DNA of 64,000 bases, from contig JAFAMD010000001.1 in assembly GCA_019233755.1 (NCBI GenBank), forward strand, positions 33,471-97,470, written 5' to 3'. Source of the stretch: Acidobacteriaceae bacterium (GTDB lineage: Bacteria; Acidobacteriota; Terriglobia; Bryobacterales; Bryobacteraceae). Shown piece after piece: positions 41,562 to 50,362 of the stretch. Numbering within the stretch: the stretch's first letter is position 1; every line of letters starts with the position of its first letter. The position numbers and the translations under genes were made by a program. The notes under the pieces were generated by a model. It made no database searches. It was not told the origin of the DNA and was given only the letters and a program-made list of their open reading frames with translations.

Positions 41562-42530
41562 CTATTCGTAGAAGTTACGATTCCACTGATGCCGCTTGAG
41601 AATCGCCAGCGTCTGCTGGTCCAGCGGGCCGGCTGTGGCGGCCCGGCAACTGCTTTCCACTGTTTCTACCCGCCGCATCCCCGGTATGACAGATGTCACG
41701 GCCTTATTGGAAAGGCAGAAACGCAGCGCAATCTGCGCTAGCGTGCCAGGCACGCCTTCAAGATCGCTCTTTAACGCTTCCACTCGTTCCACCACCTGCC
41801 GCTTGCGATCGCCCCGGAAGTAGGATTCGCGAAACTCTCCCGGCTCGAACTGCGTATCTTCGGTTATGGAGCCCGCAAGGCCGCCCTCGTCCAGCGGGAC
41901 CCGGGCCAGCACCCCCACCTTTAGCTGCCGGCAGAGTGGAAACAAGTTCGCCTCCGCACTCTGGTCCCAGATGTTGTAAATCACCTGCACCGACCTGAAG
42001 AGCTCCGTTTTCACGGCTTCCAGTGCCGAGTCAGGCTCATGCTCGGAAATCGACAAGCCGAAATACCGCACTTTCCCGCTCTTCCGCAGATCCTCAATTG
42101 CGCGCCGCCACTCTTCTTCCCCTACCCACGCGTCGGTCCACACATGAAATTGCTGCAGGTAGATCTGCTCCAACCCGAGGTTCCGCAGGCTCTGTTCCGT
42201 TGACTCCACAATGTGGTGGTACGGAAGCACCTCCGAGATCGGCGTAGATGGCGATGCCGGCCAGATTCGATTCATAGGCGGGATCTTGGTCGCTACAAAA
42301 ATCTTGTGGAAAGTCTCTTTTACCGCCTTGCCGACCAGCATTTCACTGTGTCCGTCTCCATACGCCAATGCGGTATCGATGAAATTGACCCCGAAGTCGA
42401 ATGCGCGCTTCAACGCCCGCATCGACTCCTCGTCCTTACCGCCCTGCCATTGGTTACCGCCAATGCCCCAGGCGCCATAGCCAATCTCACTGATTTCTGC
42501 TTCGGTGCTTCCTAATTTGCGGTAGTGCAT
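41562..42530 (-). CDS. Aldo/keto reductase
   Basis: A 322-aa NADPH-dependent reductase with a (beta/alpha)8 barrel. The catalytic tetrad positions can be placed: NFIDTALAYGDG (Asp and Tyr), the lysine in VATKIPP and the histidine in LQQFHVWTD. The phosphate-binding loop near the C-terminus is KAVTSVIPGMRRVETVESSCRAA. This is the YajO/Tas-like group with broad activity on carbonyls. Together with the phosphoesterase gene it probably forms a two-gene unit. Substrate unknown. Confidence 0.9.
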   Translation of the reverse strand: MHYRKLGSTEAEISEIGYGAWGIGGNQWQGGKDEESMRALKRAFDFGVNFIDTALAYGDGHSEMLVGKAVKETFHKIFVATKIPPMNRIWPASPSTPISEVLPYHHIVESTEQSLRNLGLEQIYLQQFHVWTDAWVGEEEWRRAIEDLRKSGKVRYFGLSISEHEPDSALEAVKTELFRSVQVIYNIWDQSAEANLFPLCRQLKVGVLARVPLDEGGLAGSITEDTQFEPGEFRESYFRGDRKRQVVERVEALKSDLEGVPGTLAQIALRFCLSNKAVTSVIPGMRRVETVESSCRAATAGPLDQQTLAILKRHQWNRNFYE

Positions 42531-42589
42531 TACTACACCTTATCTCCTCGAGGAAAACCCACCTGCGTTAAGGCAGTCCCTAAAACATG

Positions 42590-42637
42590 CTGAACAAAAA
42601 CAGAAAGGCCGCCGCGTCACAACTGACAGCGGCGGCC
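42590..42637 (-). terminator. Intrinsic terminator of the cold-shock gene
   Basis: Perfect 9-bp arms GGCCGCCGC (42607-42615) and GCGGCGGCC (42629-42637) with a 13-nt loop. On the minus strand, 24 nt after the cold-shock stop codon, the stem is followed by TTTCTGTTTTTGTT, giving the classical GC stem plus U tract. Confidence 0.9.
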
Positions 42638-42660
42638 CCGGATGTTTCGCTGGTATGTAC

Positions 42661-42864
42661 CTACGGACGAGCTACGTTCTCAGCCTGCAAGCCTTTCGGC
42701 CCACGCTTGACTTCGAACTCAACCTCCGCACCTTCTTCGAGCGTTCGGTATCCGCCCATTTGAATGGCCGAGAAGTGCACGAACACATCGTCGCCGTTGG
42801 AGCGTTGGATGAATCCATACCCCTTTGCGGCGTTAAACCATTTCACAACACCTTTTTCTCTCAC
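42661..42864 (-). CDS. Cold shock protein (CspA family)
   Basis: A 67-aa single-stranded nucleic-acid-binding protein. RNP1 appears as KGYGFIQ and RNP2 as VFVHFS, with the start [15 protein letters not shown] place the start at the GTG 42864 since AGGAG lies 7 nt upstream and the 28 additional codons of the long frame are leader, not protein. It has its own promoter, a roughly 125-nt leader with hairpins and a strong terminator, so it is monocistronic. Confidence 0.95.
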   Translation of the reverse strand: MREKGVVKWFNAAKGYGFIQRSNGDDVFVHFSAIQMGGYRTLEEGAEVEFEVKRGPKGLQAENVARP

Positions 42865-42930
42865 TACTAATCTCCTGTTATCTGATGCAAGATGAATGCC
42901 CGTTTGCCCATATTGCGTTGCAGGAGAGAT

Positions 42931-42956
42931 GAGCCCTCCGACAGTCATTCGGGCTC
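42931..42956 (-). promoter_or_regulatory. Hairpin in the cold-shock leader
   Basis: Six-bp arms GAGCCC (42931-42936) and GGGCTC (42951-42956) in the roughly 125-nt untranslated leader. Long structured leaders of csp genes act as temperature-responsive elements; this is expected but not shown here. Confidence 0.45.
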
Positions 42957-42995
42957 GCAGGAATACAACCAGCTAGCATCGAAAATCTGCATTGA

Positions 42996-43024
42996 AGTGT
43001 AGCAGATACAAGCTTTTGCATCAA
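42996..43024 (-). promoter_or_regulatory. Sigma70 promoter of the cold-shock gene
   Basis: On the minus strand TTGATG (43024-43019) and TACACT (43001-42996) with exactly 17 bp between them. The start of transcription would be near 42989, giving a leader of about 125 nt. Confidence 0.65.
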
Positions 43025-43095
43025 GAAAATTTACGAGAATGGGGCGCCTGAGATGGCTTCAGAAGAGTTCTAGTACTACTCCATCACTGCCAGCT

Positions 43096-43800
43096 TTACG
43101 TGCTCTGGCTCATATGCTCGGCGTTGCCGTTCGTTACGGCAGCCCTCTGGGTAGCCGCGCTCCGCAGAGTAACTGGCGATGGAACTGTAAGCAGGCGCCT
43201 CGACAATTTAACCAGTCCGCGCCTTTCCAGTTGATTGAGGGTGGTTGATGTCGTCTCGCGAGTGGCGCCAATCATGTCCGCCAGCTCCAACTGGGTAATG
43301 GGAAGTTGATATCCTTCGCCGTCTTCGTGCGGCTTCACCAGGTTCGAGAGCTCCGCCAGATAGTACAGAATCCGGTACTCGACATCGTGAAGACAGAGAA
43401 GCTCTACCTTCTGCGAGAGAGCGATTTTACGCTCCAACAGAAAATTAATAACAGCCGTCGCTACCTCTGAGCTGCCCGCAATGATCTTCAGCATGCTCTC
43501 ACGAGGAATGCGCAGCAACGTCGCCTGTGCGAGAATCTCCGCCTCGCAGTAGTAATTCGGCATCTCCGATGACAGGAGTTCTTCTCCAATCATCTGTCCG
43601 GGCCCGCAAATCGCGAGGATGATCCGGCCCCCACTGCCATTGGTCCGAGTCAGCTTGATCAGGCCGTCCTCTATGAAATAGAGGGAATCCGCCACTTGAC
43701 CCTGCGAGAACAACGATGTTGTCCGCCGAATCGAACTCAACCGGCTCACTTCCGGAGCCGCTAGTAGAACATTCCGCACAGCAAACGCGAGGGATGTCAC
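43096..43800 (-). CDS. Crp/Fnr-family transcription regulator
   Basis: A 234-aa regulator: a cyclic-nucleotide-binding fold (about 15-130, with LFSQGQVADSLYFIEDGLIKLTR and ICGPGQMIGEELL), the long dimer helix and a winged HTH with LELADMIGATRETTSTTLNQLERRGLV. The cysteine cluster of oxygen-sensing FNR is absent, and the cAMP-contact residues of CRP are not all conserved, so the effector is unknown. The final 30 residues are a polar extension. It sits alone upstream of the cold-shock gene with no operon partner. Confidence 0.9.
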   Translation of the reverse strand: MTSLAFAVRNVLLAAPEVSRLSSIRRTTSLFSQGQVADSLYFIEDGLIKLTRTNGSGGRIILAICGPGQMIGEELLSSEMPNYYCEAEILAQATLLRIPRESMLKIIAGSSEVATAVINFLLERKIALSQKVELLCLHDVEYRILYYLAELSNLVKPHEDGEGYQLPITQLELADMIGATRETTSTTLNQLERRGLVKLSRRLLTVPSPVTLRSAATQRAAVTNGNAEHMSQST

Positions 43801-43894
43801 GGGTTTTACCTACCTTGTGCTTTTCGATTATAAGCAGTTGTACCTTCGATGCACAGGAAAAATTTCGAGGGGCGCAGACTTTTTTCGAAAAACG

Positions 43895-44737
43895 TTATGA
43901 AGTGGAAGGCAGATTACGGAGCGAAGTTGAAAATCTAGAACCTTCGCTGAAAATCTCCCCCATCTCCTCGGTCCCGATAGAGTTCCTTACTTCGGTGAGC
44001 GAAGCAATAAGTGCATCCAGGCCGGACTTTACGTTCGCTTCGTTGCTGGCCAGGATTCCCCGCCAGATCTCTATGTCGCTGAGTGCAAGCCGGGTCATGT
44101 CGAGCAGACCCCGGCCGAAGACCTGATTCAGGTAGGGGTTGTCATGGCGCGCTAAGGTGGCAGCCAGAGCCGTTGATACCACTTGCGGCAGATGGGAAGT
44201 CAGCGCGACCGTTTCATCATGCTCATCGGCTGACATCTCTATAACGTTGGCACCCAAACGGGCAAGCCAGTCCCGGAACTCCGCTGTCCGGGCGGTCTCC
44301 TTATAGACCGGTGTGAGCAGGTAGGGCCTGTTCTCAAAAAGGCTCGGGTCGGCGGCCTCTGCCCCGCGCTGTTCCTTGCCGGCCATCGGATGTCCGCCCA
44401 GAAACTGCCCGTCCCCCATGAACCGCTGCGCCTGGTCCACAATAGCCGCTTTCGTGCTTCCGGCATCAGTAACCAGGCATCCCGGCCGAAGCATTGGCCC
44501 CAGCGTCTCGATCGTTTCGAGAATCCGATCAACCGTCTGTGCCAGGTAGATCAGGTCGGCCGAAGCCGCCGCTTCTTCGAGCGTCGTGCCCCGCGAAATC
44601 GCTCCCGTTCTGATCCCCGATTCAATGGCGCGCGCCGAACTGACGCCTGTGATCTCGCCGGCGAAGCCCGCCTTGCGCAGCGCAAGAGCGAACGAGCCGC
44701 CAATCAGACCCACGCCTACTATGGCAACGGTCTTCAT
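43895..44737 (-). CDS. tyrA: Prephenate dehydrogenase
   Basis: A 280-aa NAD(P)-dependent enzyme converting prephenate to 4-hydroxyphenylpyruvate for tyrosine. The Rossmann motif VGVGLIGGSFALALRKAG is at the N-terminus; VTDAGSTKAAIV, FLGGHPMAGKEQRG, the HDETVALTSHLPQVVSTALA helix (catalytic His) and FGRGLLDMTRLALSD follow. No ACT domain is attached. An arogenate specificity cannot be excluded. Last gene of the seven-gene aromatic cluster, 21 bp after the DAHP synthase gene. Confidence 0.94.
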   Translation of the reverse strand: MKTVAIVGVGLIGGSFALALRKAGFAGEITGVSSARAIESGIRTGAISRGTTLEEAAASADLIYLAQTVDRILETIETLGPMLRPGCLVTDAGSTKAAIVDQAQRFMGDGQFLGGHPMAGKEQRGAEAADPSLFENRPYLLTPVYKETARTAEFRDWLARLGANVIEMSADEHDETVALTSHLPQVVSTALAATLARHDNPYLNQVFGRGLLDMTRLALSDIEIWRGILASNEANVKSGLDALIASLTEVRNSIGTEEMGEIFSEGSRFSTSLRNLPSTS

Positions 44738-44758
44738 ATCAACTTGCCGCCGGAACGC

Positions 44759-45772
44759 TTACGCGGCGCGGCCGATGGCGCCGGCGATCGCGCGTACCTG
44801 CTTCATGAGCTCTGTGAATTGCTGCGGCCCCAAGGTTTGTGCGCCGTCGCTCAATGCCCGGTCGGGATCCGGATGCACCTCTACGAGTAAACCGTCGGCG
44901 CCTGCTGCAACGGCCGCTCGCGACATCGGAAGAACATAATCCCGCTTGCCGGTTCCATGAGACGGGTCTGCAATTACAGGCAAATGCGTCAGCCGCCGCA
45001 GCACAGGGATGGCCGCGAGGTCCATTGTGTTCCGCGTGCTTGTCTCGAAGGTCCTGATGCCGCGCTCGCACAGCATCACCTCATAGTTGCCGCCGGACAA
45101 TATATATTCGGCCGAGAGCAGCAGTTCTTCAATCGTCGCGGCGATTCCGCGCTTCAGCAAAACCGGCTTCCTCACCTTGCCGAGTTCGCGCAGCAAATTA
45201 AAATTCTGCATGTTGCGCGCGCCCACCTGGAGAATGTCTGCATACTCCACCAGCAGCGGAATCTGCACCTGGTCCATGACCTCGCTCACCACCAGCAAAT
45301 CATGCCGGTTAGCGGCATCCCGCATGATTCGAAGGCCGGCTTCGCCCAGGCCCGCGAAGCTGTACGGAGAACTGCGCGGCTTGAACGCGCCTCCCCGAAT
45401 GACCTTCGCCCCGGCGGTCGCCACAATCTCCGCGCACGCTTCTATCTGTTCTTCGCTCTCTACGCTGCACGGGCCGGCCATCGCGATGACTTCCTGTCCC
45501 CCGATCTCGACCTTGCCGATCCGGATCACCGTGCCCGCCGGTTTGAAGTGCCGGCTCGCCAGCTTGTAGGCCGAGACGATACGATGGCACTCCTTAACGC
45601 CTTCCATCACCTCGAGCGTTGCCGGATCAAAATCATCCAGTGGCCCCACCCCGCCGAGTACCGTATGGCGTACGCCGGTAGAACGGTGGACCGTGAACCC
45701 CATGTCCACCAGCCGGTTGATAACCGCTTCGATTTGCGCTTCCGGTGCGCCCTCTTCCATGACGACTAACAT
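44759..45772 (-). CDS. aroF: 3-deoxy-7-phosphoheptulonate synthase, type I beta
   Basis: A 337-aa DAHP synthase catalysing the first step of the shikimate pathway. Residues 1-70 form the N-terminal ferredoxin-like regulatory domain found in the Thermotoga/Bacillus type; the barrel holds [54 protein letters not shown] and [12 protein letters not shown], with metal and substrate residues in place. Overlaps the chorismate mutase gene by 7 bp, consistent with the known complexes of this DAHP synthase type with AroQ chorismate mutases and feedback control by prephenate or chorismate. Confidence 0.94.
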   Translation of the reverse strand: MLVVMEEGAPEAQIEAVINRLVDMGFTVHRSTGVRHTVLGGVGPLDDFDPATLEVMEGVKECHRIVSAYKLASRHFKPAGTVIRIGKVEIGGQEVIAMAGPCSVESEEQIEACAEIVATAGAKVIRGGAFKPRSSPYSFAGLGEAGLRIMRDAANRHDLLVVSEVMDQVQIPLLVEYADILQVGARNMQNFNLLRELGKVRKPVLLKRGIAATIEELLLSAEYILSGGNYEVMLCERGIRTFETSTRNTMDLAAIPVLRRLTHLPVIADPSHGTGKRDYVLPMSRAAVAAGADGLLVEVHPDPDRALSDGAQTLGPQQFTELMKQVRAIAGAIGRAA

Positions 45773-46083
45773 GATTTTTCTTCTTGCTCGCGCTCGTTTT
45801 CCCGAAGCTTAAGCCTCTGCACTGTCCGCATCTCGTCGATAATCCGCTCGAATACGCGCCGGACGGCGTCTGGTGGCAGCGGGCCGTGATTATGGGCCAG
45901 CACGTTGGCAAAAACCTTGTCCTCGCGCTTGGGCTCATAAACGGCCATCCGGAGTTCTTCCTTGATGCGGCCGATTTCTTGCACAACCGCCGTTCGCTGA
46001 TTGAGCAGTTCGATCAGCCGTACATCGATTTCATCGATGCGCTCACGCCAGCGCTCCAGTTCTTCGAGTAAGGCCGTGCTCAT
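45766..46083 (-). CDS. Chorismate mutase, AroQ type
   Basis: A 105-aa all-helical chorismate mutase: [36 protein letters not shown] is the typical first helix with catalytic Arg and Lys, followed by Y-x-P-x-RE (YEPKREDKV) and a last helix [17 protein letters not shown]. It converts chorismate to prephenate, feeding TyrA two genes downstream. Overlaps trpA (4 bp) and the DAHP synthase gene (7 bp). The 10-residue tail is very polar ([10 protein letters not shown]). Confidence 0.92.
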   Translation of the reverse strand: MSTALLEELERWRERIDEIDVRLIELLNQRTAVVQEIGRIKEELRMAVYEPKREDKVFANVLAHNHGPLPPDAVRRVFERIIDEMRTVQRLKLRENEREQEEKSC

Positions 46084-46907
46084 CGCGCGCCCGCCCCACT
46101 CCGCCTCAGCGGCTCTGTAAGATGCCGCGTGAAGCTCTCTACTTCGCTCGTCAGGGTCGGCTCGCCCGAGTGCTTTTCAATACATTTGACAATCGCACTG
46201 CCCACCACCACCCCATCGGCGGTTTCAGCTACTTCTGCTACTTGCTGCGGAGTGCTTACTCCGAAGCCAACCGCCAGCGGCAAATCGGTAAATTCGCGCA
46301 TGCGCCAGGTGAGCGGCGCCGCCGCGCTTGAAAGGGACGCTTGTTCGCCCGTTACGCCTGTCCGGGAAACCAGGTAAACAAAACCCGACGAGTGCTCGGC
46401 TACTAGTTTCAAACGCCGCGCCGTGCTCGTAGGCGCTGCCAGGAAAACTGTGTCGAGGCCATGCGCGCGCAGTTGGTGTACCGGCTCGCTCGCTTCTTCA
46501 ATACAGAGGTCCGTCAAAAGCACCCCGTCGATGCCGGCTTCCGCCGCGTCGCGCGCTAACCTCTCGAACCCATACCGCAGCAGCGGGTTGAGATAACTGA
46601 ACAGCAGCAGCGGAATCTGCGAAGTCCGCCGTATCTCGCGCACAGCCTCCAGTAGACGCGGCAGCGTCATACCCGCCCGCAGCGCGCGTTCTGACGCGCG
46701 TTGGATCACCGGGCCGTCGGCGATCGGATCCGAAAAGGGAAGTCCCAGCTCGATCAGGTCCGCGCCGCCCCGCTCCAGGGCAAGCGCCAGCGATGCCGTA
46801 AGCTCAGGGCTTGGATCGCCGCCCGTCAGATAAGCGATGAATGCCTTGCGCCCTTCCGCTTTTCGGGACGCGAAAAGATTGCTGATGCGGGTACCTGTCT
46901 GCACCAT
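46080..46907 (-). CDS. trpA: Tryptophan synthase alpha chain
   Basis: A 275-aa TIM barrel cleaving indole-3-glycerol phosphate to indole. Family motifs: FIAYLTGGDPSPE, LIELGLPFSDPIADGPVIQRASERAL with the catalytic Glu and Asp, FSYLNPLLRYG, GVLLTDLCIEEA, FLAAPTSTARR, FVYLVSRTGVTGEQ and VGFGVSTPQQV. It lies 5 bp after trpB and overlaps the chorismate mutase gene by 4 bp. Confidence 0.96.
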   Translation of the reverse strand: MVQTGTRISNLFASRKAEGRKAFIAYLTGGDPSPELTASLALALERGGADLIELGLPFSDPIADGPVIQRASERALRAGMTLPRLLEAVREIRRTSQIPLLLFSYLNPLLRYGFERLARDAAEAGIDGVLLTDLCIEEASEPVHQLRAHGLDTVFLAAPTSTARRLKLVAEHSSGFVYLVSRTGVTGEQASLSSAAAPLTWRMREFTDLPLAVGFGVSTPQQVAEVAETADGVVVGSAIVKCIEKHSGEPTLTSEVESFTRHLTEPLRRSGAGAR

Positions 46908-46912
46908 CTGCG

Positions 46913-48112
46913 TTACCTGTCTAACTCCGGCATATTTTCCCGATAAATGTCGATATCTTTATCCCCGCGGCCCGATACGTTCACGACATACACCGACCCC
47001 GGTTCCGATGGCGCGCGCCGGATCGCTTCCGCCACGGCGTGCGAAGATTCGAGGGCCGGAAGTATCCCTTCCATCCGCGCCAGTGTCTTGGCCGCATCCA
47101 GCGCCTCCTGGTCGCTCGCCGCTAAATACTCGGTCCGCTTCTGGTCGTGCAGCCATGCATGTTCCGGCCCGACGGACGCATAATCTAACCCGGCGGAAAC
47201 GGAATGGGTCAGGCCTACCTGCCCGTGCTCATCCTGCAGCAGATAACTGAACGTGCCGTGAAGCACCCCTGGCGACCCTCCGCTGAAACGCGCGGCGTGC
47301 TCTCCCAGCCGGCTGCCCCGGCCGCCCGCCTCCACGCCGATCAGCCGCACTTGCGTGTCTCCCACAAATGGATAGAAAATTCCGATCGCGTTGCTGCCGC
47401 CGCCCACGCACGCAATCACTGCATCCGGCAGCCGTCCGATCTGTTCGAGCGCCTGCGCCCGCGTCTCTTCACCGATCACTCGATGAAAGTCGCGCACCAT
47501 CATCGGATACGGATGCGCCCCTAGCGCCGAACCGAGCAGATAATGAGTTGTTTCGATATTGGTTACCCAGTCGCGCATCGCTTCGCTGATCGCGTCCTTG
47601 AGTGTGCGGCTGCCGCCCGACACGCCTACCACTTCGGCGCCCAACAGGCGCATCCGGAACACATTCAGGCGCTGGCGCCGCATGTCCTCTTCGCCCATGT
47701 AGACCATGCATTCCATCCCGAAGAGCGCGCAAACCGTGGCGGTTGCCACGCCGTGTTGGCCGGCGCCGGTTTCCGCGATAATCCGCATCTTGCCCATGCG
47801 CCGCGCCAGCAGAATCTGCCCCAGGCAGTTGTTGATCTTGTGTGCGCCGGTATGTAGCAGATCTTCCCGCTTCAGCCAGATCTGCGCTCCTCTGATCGAT
47901 TCGGTCAGCCGCTTGGCGAAGTACAGCGGCGTCGGCCGCCCGGCGTAATGGCGCAGCAGAGATTTGAGCTCAAGTTGAAAATCCGGGTCCTGCCGCGCCG
48001 CTTCATACGCCTGCTCCAGCTCTTCGAGCGGCGACATTAATACTTCGGGTACATAGCGTCCGCCATACGGTCCGAAATGGCCTAAGGCGTCCGGTAGCAT
48101 AGGCGAGTTCAT
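46913..48112 (-). CDS. trpB: Tryptophan synthase beta chain
   Basis: A 399-aa PLP enzyme condensing indole and serine. The PLP lysine is in [53 protein letters not shown] (phosphate loop) and the N-terminal [14 protein letters not shown] define the TrpB1 subgroup. Located between trpF (5 bp) and trpA (5 bp); the two chains form the alpha2beta2 complex. Confidence 0.97.
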   Translation of the reverse strand: MNSPMLPDALGHFGPYGGRYVPEVLMSPLEELEQAYEAARQDPDFQLELKSLLRHYAGRPTPLYFAKRLTESIRGAQIWLKREDLLHTGAHKINNCLGQILLARRMGKMRIIAETGAGQHGVATATVCALFGMECMVYMGEEDMRRQRLNVFRMRLLGAEVVGVSGGSRTLKDAISEAMRDWVTNIETTHYLLGSALGAHPYPMMVRDFHRVIGEETRAQALEQIGRLPDAVIACVGGGSNAIGIFYPFVGDTQVRLIGVEAGGRGSRLGEHAARFSGGSPGVLHGTFSYLLQDEHGQVGLTHSVSAGLDYASVGPEHAWLHDQKRTEYLAASDQEALDAAKTLARMEGILPALESSHAVAEAIRRAPSEPGSVYVVNVSGRGDKDIDIYRENMPELDR

Positions 48113-48117
48113 AACCT

Positions 48118-48750
48118 CTACTCCTGACCGATTCCTGATACGGTGCGTGCTGCCGCCAGGGCTGCGCTCACAAAGGCGCGAACCCGTTCAGCGTCTTTCT
48201 TTCCAGGCTGCAGTTCCAGGCGCGACGATGCATCTACGCCCCAGGGGCGCGCTGTCGCAATTGCCTGGCCGACATTCGTTCCATCCAGCCCGCCTGCCAA
48301 TATCAAGCGGCCATGATAGGCCGCCGCCAGCCTCCAGTCGAAGGTCTTGCCGGACCCGCCGTACGCCGTTGTATAGCTATCGAGTAAATAAGCTTCCGGT
48401 GTCGTCTCGCCCTCCGGCACGTCTCGGCCGGCGAAGACTGCTCTCCACGTCCGGTTCGGCAGCGCCGGAATGATTTCGCCGTGCAGTTGCATTACATCGA
48501 GCGGTACGCGTGCGGCAATTCGCGCAACCTCTTCGGGCGTCGTATTCACGAAAACCCCGACTCGCAAAACGCCGTCAGGTAAACCGCGCGCGATCTCGTA
48601 GGCTGCATCCGGCGAGAGGTAGCGCGGGCTCTTTGGGTAGAAATTGAACCCTAGCGCATTGGCTCCCGCCTCGACGGAAACCTGCGCATCGTCCCGGTTC
48701 GTGATGCCGCACACCTTCACCACAAAAGCGATGTCACCCGGCTCCTTCAT
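48118..48750 (-). CDS. trpF: Phosphoribosylanthranilate isomerase
   Basis: A 210-aa barrel enzyme for the Amadori rearrangement in tryptophan synthesis. Visible: [33 protein letters not shown] with the general-base Cys, [37 protein letters not shown] with the general-acid Asp, and [14 protein letters not shown] plus GVDASSRLE. Slightly long N-terminus (about ten residues). Overlaps trpC by 4 bp. Confidence 0.95.
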   Translation of the reverse strand: MKEPGDIAFVVKVCGITNRDDAQVSVEAGANALGFNFYPKSPRYLSPDAAYEIARGLPDGVLRVGVFVNTTPEEVARIAARVPLDVMQLHGEIIPALPNRTWRAVFAGRDVPEGETTPEAYLLDSYTTAYGGSGKTFDWRLAAAYHGRLILAGGLDGTNVGQAIATARPWGVDASSRLELQPGKKDAERVRAFVSAALAAARTVSGIGQE

Positions 48751-49541
48751 TGCGCTCCGGTCAGTGCCTTCAGCGCGGCCGTTGCATCTGCCGACTTCAT
48801 CAATGATTCGCCAACCAGGAACGCCTGAAATCCGGCTTCGCTCAGTGAGTCAATGTCGGCGCGCGTATGGATCCCGCTTTCGCTGACTCGAATCAAATGC
48901 GAAGGCATCAAGTAACTCAACCGCATCGAAATATCCAAACTCACTTCAAACGTCTGTAAGTTCCGATTGTTTACGCCGATGATCTCCGCTCCGGAATCGA
49001 TCGCTTTTTGTAGCTCCTCCGCGTCGTGAACTTCAACCAGCGCAGCCAGGCCAAGCTGCGACGCCACCTCACGAAAATTCCGGAGCTCGACCGTATCCAG
49101 AACCGCCGCAATCAGCAGAACGGCATCGGCCCCATGCGCCGCAGCCTCGAAAATTTGCAAACGGTCGATCGTAAAATCCTTCCGCAGAACCGGCAGGCTG
49201 CCCGCTGCTCGCGCTGCTTCGAGATCGTGCAGCGAACCTTGAAAATATTTTTTATCGGTCAGCACCGACAAACAGGCCGCGCCCCCCTGCTCATATGAGT
49301 GTGCGATGAATGCGGGATGAAAATTCGGTTGCAGAAGACCCTTGCTCGGCGATGCCTTCTTGATCTCCGCAATAATGGCCGGAGAATGTCGGCGCAGGGC
49401 TTTCGCAAAGTCGCGCGGCTGCGACTTCCGTTCGTAAGCCTGTTTCTCGATGACCGCCGCTCGCGCATGGAGCTCAGCCACTTCCTGCTGTTTATGCTGA
49501 ACGATCTCGGCCAGAATGCCGGATGAAATGCGGCGCGTCAT
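48747..49541 (-). CDS. trpC: Indole-3-glycerol phosphate synthase
   Basis: A 264-aa barrel enzyme. Motifs: IIAEIKKASPSKGLL with the catalytic Lys, YEQGGAACLSVLTDKKYFQGSL, PVLRKDFTIDRLQIFEAAAHGADAVLLI, VEVHDAEEL, IGVNNRNLQTFEV and VSESGIHTRADI. The ATG at 49541 is chosen because homology begins there; the frame runs 21 codons further up without similarity. First gene of the trpC-F-B-A, chorismate mutase, DAHP synthase, tyrA series. No leader peptide with tandem Trp codons is seen upstream. Confidence 0.95.
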   Translation of the reverse strand: MTRRISSGILAEIVQHKQQEVAELHARAAVIEKQAYERKSQPRDFAKALRRHSPAIIAEIKKASPSKGLLQPNFHPAFIAHSYEQGGAACLSVLTDKKYFQGSLHDLEAARAAGSLPVLRKDFTIDRLQIFEAAAHGADAVLLIAAVLDTVELRNFREVASQLGLAALVEVHDAEELQKAIDSGAEIIGVNNRNLQTFEVSLDISMRLSYLMPSHLIRVSESGIHTRADIDSLSEAGFQAFLVGESLMKSADATAALKALTGAQ

Positions 49542-49626
49542 CGGGGAGGCTTCGGAACCCTTATCGTAACAGGTACAGTCACTTACGCGGTCCCTATTGA
49601 GCATTGCTCCGGGTTAATGTATTGGA

Positions 49627-50214
49627 ATGAGGAAAATTCGGCGGGCCGCACTGGCAGTGGTCGCATTTGTAGGGTTAGTCACTTTACTGGTCGACGCCCG
49701 CCAGGCGGACTCGCCGGCCAGCGACGGGCCGCAGTTTACTTCCGATCACCGCATGCTGCGCCCACAGCACTACCGCGAATGGATTTACCTGAGTTCGGGT
49801 CTGGGAATGTCCTACAGCCCGCCAGCGAGCGGCGACGAAAAACCCCCGTTCGACAACGTATTCGTGAACCCGAGTGCCTACCGTTCCTTCGTCGCTACCG
49901 GTACTTGGCCCGACCGTACCGTTTTCATTTTGGAAATTCGCACCGCGCAGAGCAAGGGATCGATTAACCAGGCAGGCCGGTTCCAGGGCGCCCTCGAGGA
50001 TGTTGAGGTACACGTAAAGGACTCGCGCCTCCCGGGGAAATGGGCCTTCTTCGCGTTCCCAGCCTCCGCGCAATCGGCCCCCGCTATCCCGGAACAGGCC
50101 AGTTGCTACAGTTGCCACCAGCAACACGGCGCCGTCGACACAACCTTCGTTCAGTTCTATCCGACACTTCTTGAAATCGCGAAGAGCAAAGGAACGCTGA
50201 AGCAGTCGTACTGA
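49627..50214 (+). CDS. Exported cytochrome P460 family protein
   Basis: A 195-aa protein with an N-terminal signal/anchor (AALAVVAFVGLVTLLV) and a single c-type haem site CYSCHQQHGAVDTTFVQFYPTL near the C-terminus, the hallmark of the P460 family, which also covers the preceding REWIYLSSGLGMSY and NVFVNPSAYRSFVATGTWPDRTVFILEIR segments. The characteristic Lys for the haem cross-link of true P460 cannot be confirmed. Proteins of this family oxidise hydroxylamine or bind NO or CO; in heterotrophs the role is mostly unknown. It lies divergently from trpC. Confidence 0.88.
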   Translation: MRKIRRAALAVVAFVGLVTLLVDARQADSPASDGPQFTSDHRMLRPQHYREWIYLSSGLGMSYSPPASGDEKPPFDNVFVNPSAYRSFVATGTWPDRTVFILEIRTAQSKGSINQAGRFQGALEDVEVHVKDSRLPGKWAFFAFPASAQSAPAIPEQASCYSCHQQHGAVDTTFVQFYPTLLEIAKSKGTLKQSY

Positions 50215-50232
50215 GCAACCCGAAGTTTTTCG

Positions 50233-50270
50233 TATAATCCCCTATTTTATCAGTAGTATTACGTGATAAA
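50233..50270 (+). promoter_or_regulatory. -10 element and inverted repeat upstream of the cellulose operon
   Basis: A perfect TATAAT (50233-50238) is followed by a perfect 7-bp inverted repeat TTTATCA (50246-50252) and TGATAAA (50264-50270) with an 11-nt spacer. The repeat would lie at the very start of the transcript and about 95 nt before bcsQ, a position suited to an operator or to a leader hairpin. It could also end the P460 transcript weakly. A good -35 hexamer is not seen. Confidence 0.45.
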
Positions 50271-50362
50271 CTGCTCGGCAGGACCGACGTGACGGAACCA
50301 GATTTCTGTTCCCGGGCGCCGATGGACGAGATTTATGTCCATGCGGCGGCGAGGGCTTCGTT

